Counted from the stretch's first letter, positions 32,435-44,537 are shown. The stretch is 64,000 nt of DNA from Heterohyrax brucei (GCA_028571685.1 CM053142.1:64071296-64135295); one strand, 5' to 3'. Program-made: numbers and translations. Notes: generated by a model from the letters alone, not told the origin.

Positions 32435-33125
32435 TTATTGTTAAAGTAACTAACATTAATTACTTAAAGGCACTGTATGAGATAAGAGTTGGTCAGTTGA
32501 CTCCTGTAAGCCACAATATTTCCATCTTTACAATGAGAATAATGACTTTTCACTAGATTACTGTGTTTGTGTGAGCTAGTGTACGTGAAAGCCCTCTGTA
32601 GAGTTACTTCCACATGCTCTTCTGTTTTGTGGAAATGTTGGAGCCAAAAGAAGTTCTGTGGAGTGCCAGGTTAGTTTATCTTATTCCTTGTTCCTTCTTC
32701 TTGCAAAGGTTAAGCTGCATGGCTAGACCACCACTACTTCAACCTCCCAACACGTGTACACTCGCACACATCTACGTGCGTGCTGAGCCCCGATTCGTAG
32801 ACTGGACACCCTCACTGAGCATGCCCTCTCCCCCTCCATTTGCTCCCTGTCCTTATGTCCCTTCTGTGTACCCCTGCACTACTATTCCTTCACCTCCTCC
32901 AGCTGGCTCCCAATCTCAAGGCTTCATCAGCTCTGCCTGACATCTGTGACCTTGCTTCCTTCCCTTCTTCTTTGGACTGAGCTGGTCCCCACACTCTTTG
33001 GCACACCATTTCTACCTTCCCCAATTCAGGTGACCTAGAAAGTTGTTACTAGTGTCTAATAAAAGGAGGCTTCTTGTTTTCCTTAGGTCCCTAGTAGGCA
33101 CATCTGTAGAGGTGACAGTTATGGA
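32435..33125. other. Unique intronic sequence, nothing recognised
   Basis: No firm repeat or exon seen. Part of 32,870-33,060 is pyrimidine-rich and could be a decayed L2, but I cannot support that. Confidence 0.35.
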
Positions 33126-33127
33126 AT

Positions 33128-33385
33128 TTGGGGTCACATCCAGTTGAGTTAAAAATCTCACCTCTGCCACTTAATGGTATGTGTGAGCTTAGAATAGGTC
33201 TGTAACCTCTCTGGTCTTGAGCTTTCCCGATTTGTAACATGAAGGGGAAATAACAGTAACTACCTTGTGTGGTTTCTGTGAGAAGAGCTTAACACTGTAT
33301 GTAATGTGGGCTCCGTAAATATTAGTTTCTTCATTGATATTAGAAAGCATCATCATTGTTAATATTCCCACCACTACCATCACAC
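33128..33385 (+). repeat. MIR element
   Basis: CACATCCAGTTGAGTTAAAAATCTCACCTCTGCCACTTAATGG, CTCTCTGGTCTTGAGCTTTCCCGATTTGTAACATGAAGGGG and GCTCCGTAAATATTAG follow MIR order from head to tail. Confidence 0.8.
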
Positions 33386-33399
33386 CTGTTGTCACCATC

Positions 33400-33926
33400 T
33401 GGTGTGGACTGAATTGTGTTTACCCCCCAAAATGTGTGTCAGCCATTTGGCCAGGCCATGATTCTCAGTGTTGTGTGATGTTCCTATATGCTATAAACTA
33501 TATGCTATATGCTAAAACTCTGCCTCTATGATGTTAATGAGGGAGGATGGGTGGCAGTTGTGTCGGTGGGGCAGGACTCGAGGTATAAGAGAGTATTGTG
33601 CCTTGAGGCAATCTCTTCGGATATAAAGGAAAGGGAAGCTAGCAAGAAAGTTGGGATCCTCGTATCACCAACAAGGCAGTGCTGGTATCGCCAACAAGGG
33701 AGCAGGACACATCCTTTGGAAAGGTCCAGAGTCCCTGTACCTCAGGAGCTCTCAGTCCAGATTGTCAACAAGGACCTTCCCCTGGAGCCAGCAGAGAAAG
33801 CCTTCCCCTGGGACTCATGCCCTAACTTTTTGACCTGTAGCCTGCTGGACTGTGCCAGAAAAATTTCTCTTTTTAAAGTCTCTACTTGTGGTATTTCTGT
33901 TATAATACCATTAGATGACTGAGACA
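33400..33926 (+). mobile_element. MaLR-type solo LTR fossil with target duplication
   Basis: It begins TGGTGTGGACTGAATTGTGT and ends ATGACTGAGACA, as MLT-type LTRs do. CCATC occurs at 33,395-33,399 and 33,927-33,931, a perfect 5-bp target duplication. Length 527 bp, with no internal region. It follows a MIR. Confidence 0.8.
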
Positions 33927-34129
33927 CCATCACTGCTTTTTTCTGTGCTACTAATCTACACATCACTTAGACTGCAAATTCTCTGAGTTTTCCAGGCCAT
34001 GAAGGTTTACTTAGATATAATATACCACAGTTGGCCTCCCTCTTTCTAACTAGGGATGCATCTAGGTGACATCCTAAGCAGAGCTTATTTGGGGAAGAGC
34101 CAGGTGAATGACCTAGGTCTAAGCAGCTG

Positions 34130-34545
34130 GGGCATGGTTTTGGGAGTCAGATTTCCTGAGTTCCTTTACCACTTTGGAATCCCCGGGTGGTGCATATAGT
34201 TGAGCAGTCAGTTACAAACTGAAAGGTTGGCAATTCCAGTCTACCCAGAGGCACCTTGGAAGAAAGACTTGGTGATCTACTTTTGAAAAAGCAGCTTCTG
34301 AGAACCCTACAGAGGACAGTTCTACTGCAATACACAAGGGGTCACCATGAACTGGAATCAACTCTGAGGCAACTGGATTAATGTTTTGGGTTTGTCACCA
34401 CTTAGTTTCCCTGTGCCTGAGTTGTCCCATCTGTAAAGCCGGGAGGACAAAAATCGTACCCACCCGTTGAATTAAGAGGTTTAAGTGAGGCAGCAGAGGG
34501 TAAGTTCTTAGAACTATGCCCGGCACACGGTCAGTGCACCTAGGT
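34130..34545 (+). repeat. MIR element split by an AfroSINE
   Basis: TTTGGGAGTCAGATTTCCTGAGTTCC lies left of the SINE. CCACTTAGTTTCCCTGTGCCTGAG, CCCATCTGTAAAGCCGGGAGG and CTTAGAACTATGCCCGGCACACGG lie right of it. Together they give a normal MIR order. Confidence 0.75.
34175..34396 (+). mobile_element. AfroSINE inserted in MIR
   Basis: TGGAATCCCCGGGTGGTGCATATAG, GAAAGGTTGGCAATTCCAGTCTACCCAGAGGCACC, GGTGATCTACTTTTGAAAAAGC and GGGTCACCATGAACTGGAATCAAC. Seven-base repeats ACCACTT (34,168-34,174 and 34,397-34,403) flank it. Confidence 0.85.
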
Positions 34546-34549
34546 GCTG

Positions 34550-37500
34550 GTGCATTGCTTTCTGTAGAAGCATCATCAAAGGGTTAAACAGGGTAGTCAG
34601 CTGTGGGTACCGGGAGCAAAGAGTGGCTCCACTGTGAGGGAACTCTGTGACCTTGGAGAAGCCTGTCTGGTGAAACCACGGACAGGCAGCTTTCAGCAGA
34701 AAAACCCAAACTGCGGGACGCATGGGGAGTAACAGGCAGGCTGTAGTCTCCCATGTATTCTACCAGGCTTGAAAGGTGTGGCTGGCTGAGCTTGGCCCAG
34801 GGCAAGCAGGGATCTCAGGTTGTCACTTAAGTTGGTGCTGAGACCATCTCTGGCAGAAGGACCTGAACTTAACTGGCCTGTGTGCCCCACAAAGCATGTC
34901 AGAAATGCCAAAATCCTGGCGTGGGTGGACACGGCTCCCAGCTGGCAGTATAAATAATCAGGCTGTAGGCACAGAATCCCTAGAGAGAAGAAGAAATCAT
35001 GTGTTAGCCATGTCAGAGGGTTATATAGCCTAAGTGTCTGTGGGTGGCTGTCCACACACATACCAGAGTGGGACCTGATCAGCCTCAATCCTCCCTGATA
35101 TCTAGATGTGTAATTAGAGTGTTATTTGCTGTACTGAGCTGAGAGGGGCACCCGAATTACATTATTAAAAGGGCCTCCATGTGAGGCGGAACTGAGGCAA
35201 CCTTGCCGAATGAGAGGCAGCCTGCACTGTGAGCGTCTTCAGTGCCTGACTTCCCTGTACCTCTGGGACCTCCTTTCTACATGGACAAAACAGGAAGAAG
35301 CATCCTCGTGTCCCTGTCCCATAGATGGAGTTAGAGCCTGCTGGTTAACTGGGGCTCTTTGCCAGAAAGGTGAGATGTGAATTCAGCATACCCCATGTCC
35401 TCTTCCCTCTGCCTTTTCCAAAGAGTTTGAATAATAGCACAGTACTTTGTGCAATATTTTTATTCCAAGGCACACAAAGTGTTGGGCAGGCATCAACTTA
35501 TTCATCTCACAGTGTCCCTGTGTGCTGGGGAGCTGCTTTTTCTCCTTCAGTCTTTAGTGGAGAAACAGCTCAGAAAGGTTAAGTGGCTTTCCAGAGCCGC
35601 CCAGCACGTCATCGCGGGTCCCCTGGGCTCTGAGTCCAGAGTCTGGGCTGGTGATGGTTTTGCTTTCTCGGTGAAGCCCAGGTGGCCGCCGGTTTCAGTG
35701 TGATCCTTGAAGGCTGCTTCCTTAAGCCCAGCCCTGCCTCTGGCTGCAGCCCTGGCTTCACATACTTCTTGTTGCTTTGATGCTGTCAGAAGTGCCTCTC
35801 TCCCCTGATACACAAAATAAAACAAATGCAGGAAGGACAAAATATGCAAGTGACTGGAAAATCCTTTCTCCAGACTCCTGACAAGCTGTTTTGAGACCTT
35901 GGCACCTTCCTTCCCAATTTATAGTGACCTTGGGAGTTAAGACAGCGCCTTGTACCGTGCTCCCAGGCTGTCTTCTCCCTGTGGCTCATTCCCCAGGCCC
36001 AGAGCTGGGGCAGTCATGGCCTTTGGGAGGTCACTAATGAGAGCTGTGTGTCCTGGCCACCCTCGCATCCCAGCACTATTTCCCACACCATCCCTCAGGC
36101 TTCAAGTGTTAATGGGCTCAGTTGGCCTAAAGCTGCGCACTGTTGACAGGTTCCAGGGTTTGGGGAAAAGATGCATCCAAGGGTCCTCCTGCCCTACTGT
36201 CCTGGCAAAGAGCAGTCACTGGACTAGCTCAGAGCACAGAACTTCCAGTGGGGAAGATGACAGTGGAATATCAGCCTGCCTCCTGGGATGCTCTTCTCCG
36301 TGCCTGACCCTGAATTTTAGCCTGTTAGCCCATTTCCTCCTGTGTTCCTGAACAGGGATGGAAAGCACCTGTGCATGCCTCCTGGCATCATCTGCCGGGG
36401 TCTTGAGCGAAGCTCACTGTCTAGGGGCTGCCTTTCCATGGCCAGTAGTGAGCAGGAGGTGGACCAGCTGTACCAGCTCAGGGAGCACTGAGTGACAAGT
36501 GCCCCCACAGGCCTCTCCTTCCCCATACCCACTCATCCCATTTCATTGGCGCTTTGCATCTTTGTCAGCCCATGGTCTCCCAGCCTGGCCGGGCTGTGCT
36601 CACCTGGGAAGAAAGTATTGTTCTATCTCAGCGTGGCTGCAGTGATGGTCTGAATCAATGTGTACGGGCTGCTAAGTGATCACTGCTCCTTCACAGGGCT
36701 GGCAGGTACTCTGTGTTTTCTGTGGCTCTTTGACATCTCGGCCACACATCATCTGTGGTTCCTCTGGGCTGCTCCTCAAACTTCCTTTCTGCTAGAAGCC
36801 TTGGCCCCACGTTGGGCCCCCACAGGAGGAAGGGGGACCTAAACTTGCCTCTATTTCCATGTCCATTTCTCCGGGGAGAGGTAGGTCTGTGGGTCCGTTG
36901 GAGAAGTAGAGATGCTGGCGCTTGAGAAGGCTGATCTAAGGACTGCTGTCAGCTCTGAGGAGTCCAGATGACCTAGGACGACCCAGGAACAGGGATACAG
37001 AGGGAGGTGACTCAGGAACAGGGGTACAGAAGGAGGTGAGTTTTATCACTGTGCAGGCCTTTTTTCCAGACGGAGGAACCACTTTGGGATCAGAGTTATA
37101 AAGGGGTCTGATATCCCCACCTACTAGTCCTTGTCCTTTGCCCACTAGACACCAGCTGTCCAGGGGACTGGGCCTGCTGTCAGTACCCCTGACCTGGCTT
37201 TTGAGGCTGTCAGAGCTGTACCAGCTTGGGGTCCCACAGATGCCTTGGTTGGAATGAGATCCATGCTGAGGCCAGGCTAGAAGCCAAAACACATGGGGAG
37301 CCTTTCAGCAAAGTGCCCCATCCCTTCACTGCACCCCACACCCAGGTCAGTAAGGCACTACAGATAGTTAGTGGGCAGGATTGCTGGTGATGGGCCACTT
37401 ATCACATCCAAGGTAGTGAACTTGCTGGAGGGTGGCAAGAGGATGTCCTTAAAGTCTCAAATGAGATCCCTCATCAGGAAACCTGTCATTGTCGTGCACT

Positions 37501-38330
37501 TTTTGGGGTTTTGGACTCCAAGAGGTGTTGTAATAGGACTCATTCTCAACTGCTAGGTGTTTTCATGAATTGGGGGAGGGGCTGCCATGTTTTTTAAGGC
37601 CCTCGCACAGTTCCCTAGGCAGAGGTGGCCCTCTTGGAATGCAGACTTGCAGTGCCAAGTGCAGCCCCCGTCAAGCTGGCCATGTTTAAACATTCTCCTG
37701 GAACCATCTCAGGTGGAGGAGAACCCCATCCTGCAGTAATCAAAATGTGACTGGGTTGTAGATGTGCAAATGCTTTGTGTAATGTTTATTTGGAGGAAAT
37801 GAGCCTCAGAAATATGAGTGTGAACTCTGTCACCTAGGCAAGCTGGTGAAATTGGAGGCTGGGAAGTGAAGTTGTGAAGAAGTGGAGACTCTGAGAAAAC
37901 CTGGGGGGGGAGGTTTAAAAAATGACTGAGCAATCATGCTGTTTGGCTTTAAACTGTGTTCATGTTCCACATGAACCAAAACTGTACCATCGAGGACTTG
38001 GGTTAGATTATTAGAAGTATAGAGCGCACAGTAGAGGAGGGAATAATGGTGCCTCTGTACTTGGCTTTGATCCTTCCACAGCTGGAGTCTAACCTTCTGT
38101 TTGGGACAGTGAAGGGTGGCTCAGGTGAAAGATCTAAAAGATGGTTTGTAAGGCCAGGACAAGACTTGGGTAAGGATATTGTTACAGGCCTTCAGATGTA
38201 TAAAGGTCTCTCCTGCTCCTTCTTGATGGGCTTCTTGGGCAAAATTAAGACTGATGGTATGTTAGCCACTGAGAAGTAGATTCTTGAGTTAATGACAAAG
38301 AATTCTTAACTAATTTAAAAAATCCAAAAA
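34550..38330. other. Unique intronic sequence with AT-rich homeobox-like patch
   Basis: About 3.8 kb without recognisable young repeats. AT-rich motifs GTGTAATTAGAGTG and GAATTACATTATTAAAAGG sit at about 35,109-35,170. A roughly 30-bp unit is repeated twice near 36,983-37,040 (GGAACAGGG-TACAGA-GGAGGTGA). No exon recognised. Confidence 0.4.
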
Positions 38331-38544
38331 TACAAAAAAACACCAGTTGCCATGGAGTCACTGTGACTCCTGGCTTACCCTTGTATGCCAGGGTAGAACG
38401 GTGCTCCATAGAGTTTTCAATGGCTGATTTTTCCAAAGTTGATGGCCAGGGCTTTCTTCCCAGGCTCCTCAGGGTGAGCTCAAACCTCCAGTATTTTGGT
38501 TAGTGGCTGAACACATTAAACTTGTTATCATCCAGGGACTCCCC
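38331..38544 (-). mobile_element. AfroSINE
   Basis: CACCAGTTGCCATGGAGTCACTGTGACTCC, TTTCAATGGCTGATTTTTCCAAAG and CATTAAACTTGTTATCATCCAGGGACTCC. Flanking CTAATT-AAAAA direct repeats (about 38,310 and 38,549) suggest the target duplication. Confidence 0.85.
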
Positions 38545-38549
38545 TGCCT

Positions 38550-39430
38550 AATTAGAAAAAAAAGAACAAATGAGCATCCTACCCTGGGACACTTGGGAAG
38601 AGGATGGCTTTCTTGAGTCTTGGGGGCATCGACCCAGGAGATTGCCTTCTGGGTGGCTTTCTCTGCCTCTGTGGTTCCACAGTACTGTGGTCTTTTTGCT
38701 GGCTGGGTGACTTCGTCCCTCTGGGCAGAAGTGGAAGCACTGTACAGCCCTCCTGCCTCCCCACCCCTCCTGTCCTTCCCTTCCTGGCTGTGAGAATGAA
38801 TGAGCCGCAGGAGTCCCTCAGAGCCAGGGGTGTCTGAAAATACAAAGCAGAGGCCCCACTTCTGGCACTGATGTATATAGTTCTTTCTCTCCAAGATAAA
38901 GTTCTTGGCATCTCCCAGGGCCAGGAAGGTTCATTTCTAGGTAGCACTTCAGGCTATGAAATTAAAGTTGAATTGGTTTTCTTTTGTATTCTCTACATCC
39001 ACTAATTTATTAAATGCCATTTAATATTACGCCAGGACCTGGCCCATAGAAAGCATTGGGGGAATGCTGAGACCCAGTGCTTGAAAACTGCTGCAAGGAA
39101 GAAGGGATGAGGATGGCAGGTGGGCCCTAGGGCTGGCGGGGGGAGCCACCGGTGACATCCGACCCCAGGAGGCTGAGTGTCTTGTTGGGCTTTGCAGAGA
39201 CACATGAGGTTGCAGGGATTAAAATAGCACAGGAGCATGATGTGCTCTGATGGGCTCTGATGGGGGCAGGGGGCAGGTAAAGAAGGGACCAAGTTGGGGG
39301 AGTTGAGAGCAGCTGGGACCCTGAGGGGGTTCTGAGACTGGGGAAGGGGGTGTGTTCTTTCCCAGGTGGGTTTGTGTATCTGTCTGGCCTTGATCCCAGG
39401 CTGTGGCCTGCTCAGACTGCCTCCATCAAT
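38550..39430. other. Unique intronic sequence, nothing recognised
   Basis: No exon or assignable repeat. Frames up to 160 codons on the minus strand (39,002-39,484) lack a domain. Confidence 0.4.
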
Positions 39431-39434
39431 CCCC

Positions 39435-39620
39435 ATCATCCACTCATTCATTGAACAAATATTTATTTTATATTCCAGACACAATCTGGGCGTAAAAGTG
39501 GGAGAAAGATGGATAAGACATGAACCTGGGCCCTGGAAAGCTGATGTTCTTAGCGAGTGTGGGTGGGAAGTCTAGATAGAAGGCTGAGAGGGTCTTGATA
39601 TGTCCAGTCTTGGCACATGT
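39435..39620 (-). repeat. L2 3' end fragment
   Basis: CATTCATTGAACAAATATTTATTTTATATTCCAGACAC is the antisense L2 terminus, followed by a weaker match. Confidence 0.55.
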
Positions 39621-40074
39621 GGTCACCCCTTGGGGGGCCAGCGCACACCAGTGAGACTCCACTAGAACAGGAGATTCGGGGGTTGCTGTTCTCTGAGCTA
39701 TATGCAGTTTTCAAGGAGAGTAGAAACTTGGGAGTGGTAAGAGTAGTTTGTGGACCCTACCCCCAGAGAAATGGGGTGCCTGCATGAAAAATACGCAAGG
39801 ACAGAAACATATATTAAAACCACAAATCAGTATGATTCAAACTGAAGACAAGAAAAACTGCTGTGGGGAAATTAGGCTCATTACAGCAGGTGTAATAAAC
39901 GGGGTAAGTCTAGACTGCTTGTTCATTATGTGGCCGTAGCCAGACTGGGCACGTCAGTTGACCTACCATGCGTCTGTGGAATGGGCCTGAGGCTAATGAG
40001 GATGATCCTGAGATAGCCTGTTGGCTGGAAGGCTCTCTTCTGTGCCCAGGGACTTGTATCTTCTGCCTCCTGGT

Positions 40075-40087
40075 GGGGGGGGGGGGG
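40075..40087. repeat. G homopolymer
   Basis: Thirteen consecutive G residues. Confidence 0.95.
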
Positions 40088-40089
40088 CG

Positions 40090-41095
40090 GCCACTGCAGA
40101 GCCCAGGCAGGATACACTGGTAGAAGGGAGACCTGAGGGCATGAAACTGTCCTGGGCTCTGGGGATTTAATAGTGAGCAAAAGAGACCCAGATTCTGTTT
40201 GTCGTAGCCATCAAAGCCACAGGTAAGTGCAAGGGTGGGCATTTGTCGTCTTAAATGTAGATGTGTTTTCATTTGGAGCTCTGAGTTGACATGTTTGAAA
40301 GTACCCTCTGCTGAGGGGTGAGTGGACAAGGGACAGGGGACACACGTTACTCAAGAAGGTTCCTAGCCTTGCATCTGCCCTGGGAGGGTACTGACCATAC
40401 CCGTACCACACCAGGAGCACCTGGTGATCTTAGCCAGGTCAGTGGTTGCACTGGCTGGGTCCCGGTCCCATGAGTCACCCTGCTTCGCCCTAGATTCCCC
40501 TTCTGCCTTGGGCTTGACTGTTAGCTTGGGTATTTCAGCTGAGACAACCCTCCAGTTTTGGAAGGGAATTTTCCCAAATGTCATCAGCTAAGCTCTTGGG
40601 CAGGGAGCTTTGGCTGTCCCACGGCAGGCCTTGCCTCCTTCCTGTGCTTGGCACCCTCCATGTGGGACTGCACCCCTCCTCCTCCCTCCCTTCTCCACCC
40701 CTACCAGGTCTCTCCCTGCCCCCTGCTCTGAGGTCAGAGGTCGACTTCCTGTCTTCTGATCCTGCTGCCTGTCTAGGGCAGCTTTCGCGAGTCGTGCCTC
40801 TGCCTCTGTTGTCACCTCCACCCTCCTTCTACCCATTGCTGCTCCCTGAGCTGTCAGCCTCTAACTGCTCATGCCCTGGTCCTCACCGCCTCCTCAGATG
40901 GCTTCTTCCTGGCACTCTTCCCCATTCCATGTGGTGTCATCCCAACCAGGAGCCTTCCAGAGCCAGGGCTGTCTTCACCTGCCCACCCTTGGAGGGAACA
41001 TACCAGGTTCTTCCTCTGATGGCTAGAGGTTGGGCACATGGCTTGGTGGTGGGGCTGGGGCAGGGTCAGTTAACATATGAGGCTAGATCATTCTT
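40090..41095. other. Unique intronic sequence, pyrimidine-rich
   Basis: The long + frame 40,578-41,141 (187 codons) is Ser/Pro/Leu-rich because the sequence is C- and T-rich. No domain or splice-supported exon. Confidence 0.4.
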
Positions 41096-41099
41096 AGCT

Positions 41100-41240
41100 G
41101 AGGAACCTGAGTGGCACTTGCAGTTTGCGATTAGATGCTAATCAAAAGGCTGGTGGTAGGATCCCCCGACCAGAGGCCCCACAGAAGAAAGGCCTGGCAG
41201 TCTGCATCTGTAAAGCTTATAGCCAAGAGCATCCTATGAG
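41100..41240 (+). mobile_element. AfroSINE, diverged and 3'-incomplete
   Basis: GAGGAACCTGAGTGGCACTTGCAG, CTAATCAAAAGGCTGGTGGTAGG and AGAAGAAAGGCCTGGCAGTCTGCATCTGTAAAG. The usual tail is absent. Confidence 0.65.
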
Positions 41241-41304
41241 CCTTTTCTGCTTTATCACGTGGGATGCTATGTGTTGAAGGCTGACTTGAAGGAAGCTGAC
41301 AGCA

Positions 41305-41500
41305 GCAGGAAAGATTTGTTGTAAGGGCTGTCTTGTGCACTGTGGGATGGTTAGCAGCATCCCTGGCCTCTGCCTACTAGATGGCAGTAGCCCCCTCGCT
41401 ACCCTGCCTCCGGTGTGACAACCAAAAATGTCCCCAGACACCGCCCAATGCTCCTGGGAGGCCAAATAGTCCTCAGTCAAGAATGGCTGGGCCGGGAGAT
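41305..41500 (-). repeat. MER20-like hAT DNA transposon relic
   Basis: AGGGCTGTCTTGTGCACTGTGGGATGGTTAGCAGCATCCCTGGCCTCTGCC, GCAGTAGCCCCCTCG and GTGACAACCAAAAATGTCCCCAGACA are the reverse complement of the MER20-type element. Non-autonomous, no coding capacity. Confidence 0.75.
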
Positions 41501-41693
41501 GACATAACATGTCTCAGGCTTGGCTGAAAATCCTCAAATGACTGTGCTTGGAAACGACCATAGCAATCACCTAGTCCAAATCCCACATTTAAAGGGAAAT
41601 TGGGCCTTGGAGAGCTAAAGAATCTTAAGGTCACACAGGGGAGCAGCGTGGTGAAAGAGGTGTTTTAGAGAAAGGATCCAGCACTGTGGAGGC

Positions 41694-41795
41694 TGTGCTG
41701 AAAAAGGCTGTAGACAGGCGGGGGAGCACAGGCGGCGGCCGGGGCGCGAGGCCGGGGTGAGGCGGGTCCCTCGGTGCGTGTCAGCTGTCAGGCAG
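41694..41795. promoter_or_regulatory. Small CpG-dense patch
   Basis: AGGCGGCGGCCGGGGCGCGAGGCCGGGG and neighbouring CpGs stand out against CpG-poor surroundings. At about 100 bases it is far shorter than a promoter CpG island. It could be an intronic regulatory site or simply GC drift. Confidence 0.3.
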
Positions 41796-41799
41796 TGGC

Positions 41800-43195
41800 T
41801 CAGTGACTCACTGACAACTTCCCTAGGGAGTGGGTGGTGGAGCAAGAGGAGTGCTGGACCACAACCTGGGAGACCATATTCTAGTCCCAGCTGTGCAGTG
41901 TGATGGGGCAACTGTGTCCCCTTTTCGTTTCCTTATCTGTAAACTCAGGCTGGCCTTTGGGTCTCTTATCCTGAGGCGCTGGGTTAAGAGAGGGTTTGTC
42001 TCCGCAGGGGTCCCCTGAGGATGTCAAGGAGAGCTAGTGGGCTGACAATAGTAACTGCCACCCCCCTCTGCCACATTGCACTATAGCAGCCCACTGTTCA
42101 CGTAGGGCTCTGTTTACCCATATGGCCTTGGATAAGGTGGGGGCCTTGATGGGAGTGGGGAATGGGTTGGAGGGTTTTGAGAAGATGGGGTGCTAGGCCT
42201 AAGTCACAGGCAGCTTACTGAGGCCGCCCCCAGCTGCGGGCAGCAGATCCTCCCTGGGTCACACCTGGGGTGCAATAGGACCCAAGGCATGGTAGGAGAA
42301 GGAGTGAGAAGGGAAGCAGAGGAGAAGGCAGCAACCCCATGTTCTCCCAGTGGGGGAAGGAGGCTCCTGTCAGGAAGCTTGCAGGCAGGATCAAAGAATG
42401 TGTTGTATGAAGTCAGAGAACCAACTTTAAGAGAGATAAACAACCAATTCCTGGAGTTCCTAGACTGTCAGGGTTTTCTCAGATGGATACTCCTTGACCT
42501 CACAGCAGTTCCCACCAAGAGTAAGAAGGATAGAGGTACGGGGGACCCCCACCAGGCCCATTCCCGTGAGACGTGGCTTCTGGGAAAAGCTATTTTCAGA
42601 ACTTTCCGGGCCTAGTGGGGCTTCTGGCTATGAGGTCCTGGGGAGCTCTTGGGGTGTCTCTAGCACCAGGGTGGGGGTATCCTGTAGCTTCAGGGGTCCC
42701 TGAGCCCAGATTCCTTTGTCACAGGCTGTTCTGCTGTAGTTAGTGACCTGGAAATCTTGGACTTTTCACTGACTCATTTGAAGGGCTGGCTTTTGGAGCC
42801 ATAAATCTTCAGCGTGAAGATCATGAATTTTCTGTGGTATGATTAATGAAAGAAAAATTGAGACGGCAGCGTAGGAACTGACCAGATTGAAGAAAGTCAG
42901 AGTGACAGGTTGAATAAAATTTCAGCGTATCACTGGCAAACAGAAAGAGCTTCTGAGCCGGCCTGGAGCGCCACCTAGTGGTGTCAGGGAGTGGAGGCAC
43001 ACATCACCCCTGCAGAACTTGGTGGCTCCTCGGGTTGGGTGGTTTGCATGCTTGCTCTGAGCCTGTGTTGTGGCTCTGCCTTCGGAGCTTTGACCTACTT
43101 CTTCCTCTGACGGAGGCACAGGACGACTCTACAATGTGGGGGACCCAGGCAGCTGTTCCACTTGCCTGACCCCAGTCCTCTTACAGGATTCAGGT
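41800..43195. other. Mostly unique intronic sequence
   Basis: A MIR-like trace (ATTCTAGTCCCAGCTGTGCAG...TTTCCTTATCTGTAAACTCAGG) lies at about 41,877-41,950. Nothing else recognised. Confidence 0.4.
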
Positions 43196-43199
43196 TCAA

Positions 43200-44330
43200 C
43201 GATATGTGGTAAGATGCCCACTTTTTTCATGCCAGGCTGGACCACATTTCTTTCTGTTTCTCCATTTAGTAAAATTCTACTCATTCTTCAAGCCAAGCCC
43301 CATTGGCAGTACTTTCAAAACAGACCTCAAGTTAACCATTTCTCCCCTCTTCTCCGTTACTACACAAGTGTAAGTTGCCACCAGCTTGCTGTTGATCACT
43401 GAGGTTTTCGCTGATTTATGGTGTTGCTGATTGCTCTCTTGCCCTCCCCCCGACTCCCATGGTCTGTTCTTCGCACAGTAGCCAGAGTGATCTATTGAAA
43501 ATATAAATCAGATCACGCCACACCCCCTGTTCCAGGGGCTTCCTATCAAACGGAGAGCAATATCCGCATTTTCTTTACTGTTGACTCTAAGCACCCCAGG
43601 TCTGTCCCGTGGCTGTCCCACCTTTTGGCCGTCCCACACTTTTCTCCCCATGACTCTTTTGCAGCCACAATGGGAAACCTGCTCTTCCTTCACTTGGCCA
43701 AGCTCACTCCCAGCTCAGGGCTTTTGTACTTGCTGCTCTCTGTCTAGAGCACTCTTCCCCGAAGATATTTATGTAGCTCACAGTCTCCTCTTCATTTGGG
43801 TCCCCACTCCATTGCCACCTTTTGCAAGGGGCCTTCTGTGATGTCATGTCCCCCGGTTACTTTCTAACCCATTCTAAACCCTTACCCACTCTTTTTCATT
43901 TTCTTTATGGCACATATCAGCGCCTGAAAGTCTATTATATGTTTGCTTATATGATATTTAGTTCTCTGTAAGAATCTGGAGTCCTTGGGTGGTGCTAACA
44001 GTTAACATGTTCTTCTGCTAACTGAAACGTTAAAGGTTTGAGCCCACCCAGAGTTGCCTCAAAAGAAAAGCCTCATAATCTACTTCCAAAAAAATCAGCC
44101 GTTGAAAACCCTGTGGAGCACAGTTCTGTTCAGGGACACATTGGGGCTTTCATGACTTGGAATTGACTAGATGGCAACTGGCAACTATAAGTATCTGCCT
44201 TTCATGAGGACAGGGTCTTTGTTGTTGTCCTGTTTACCAATATCACAATTCAGCACCTGGCACAGGGCCTGGTATTGAAGCAGGTACTCAGATTGGGTTT
44301 GTGGATTGAATGACTGAAGGAAATGCCATC
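43200..44330 (+). repeat. L2 LINE 3' relic, split by an AfroSINE
   Basis: GTAGCCAGAGTGATCTATTGAAAATATAAATCAGATCACGCC, CAGGGCTTTTGTACTTGCTGCTCTCTGTC, GCACATATCAGCGCCTGAAAGTCTATTATATG and, after the SINE, TGAGGACAGGGTCTTTGTTG...CAGCACCTGGCACAGGG follow L2 in sense orientation to its 3' end. Its frames are decayed. Confidence 0.85.
43979..44187 (+). mobile_element. AfroSINE inserted in L2, with target duplication
   Basis: GAGTCCTTGGGTGGTGCTAACAGTTAACATG, GAAACGTTAAAGGTTTGAGCCCACCCAGAG and TTTCATGACTTGGAATTGACTAGATGGCAAC. TAAGAATCTG (43,969-43,978) and TAAGTATCTG (44,188-44,197) form a 10-bp duplication with one mismatch. Confidence 0.85.
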
Positions 44331-44537
44331 TCCTCAGGGACTCTCTGCCTCTTCCCCTCACCTTTCCATACACCTGGCAGATCCCTATCTGGCACAGTTA
44401 TTACAGCTGCAGTGTCAGAGCTGGGCACATCTGCATTTCCTCCCTGGAGCATGAGCAGTTTGAGAGGAGGCATGTGTGTGATTCCTGGGAGCCCCACAGT
44501 CAGTGTAGCCTCTGGGCCCTAGAAACTGCTCCAAGCC

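Noticed and set aside
39002-39484. 160-codon minus-strand frame
   Set aside because: It overlaps an L2 end and unique intronic sequence. No family signature.
40578-41141. 187-codon + strand frame
   Set aside because: Composition is explained by a pyrimidine-rich region. No domain or exon signals were seen.
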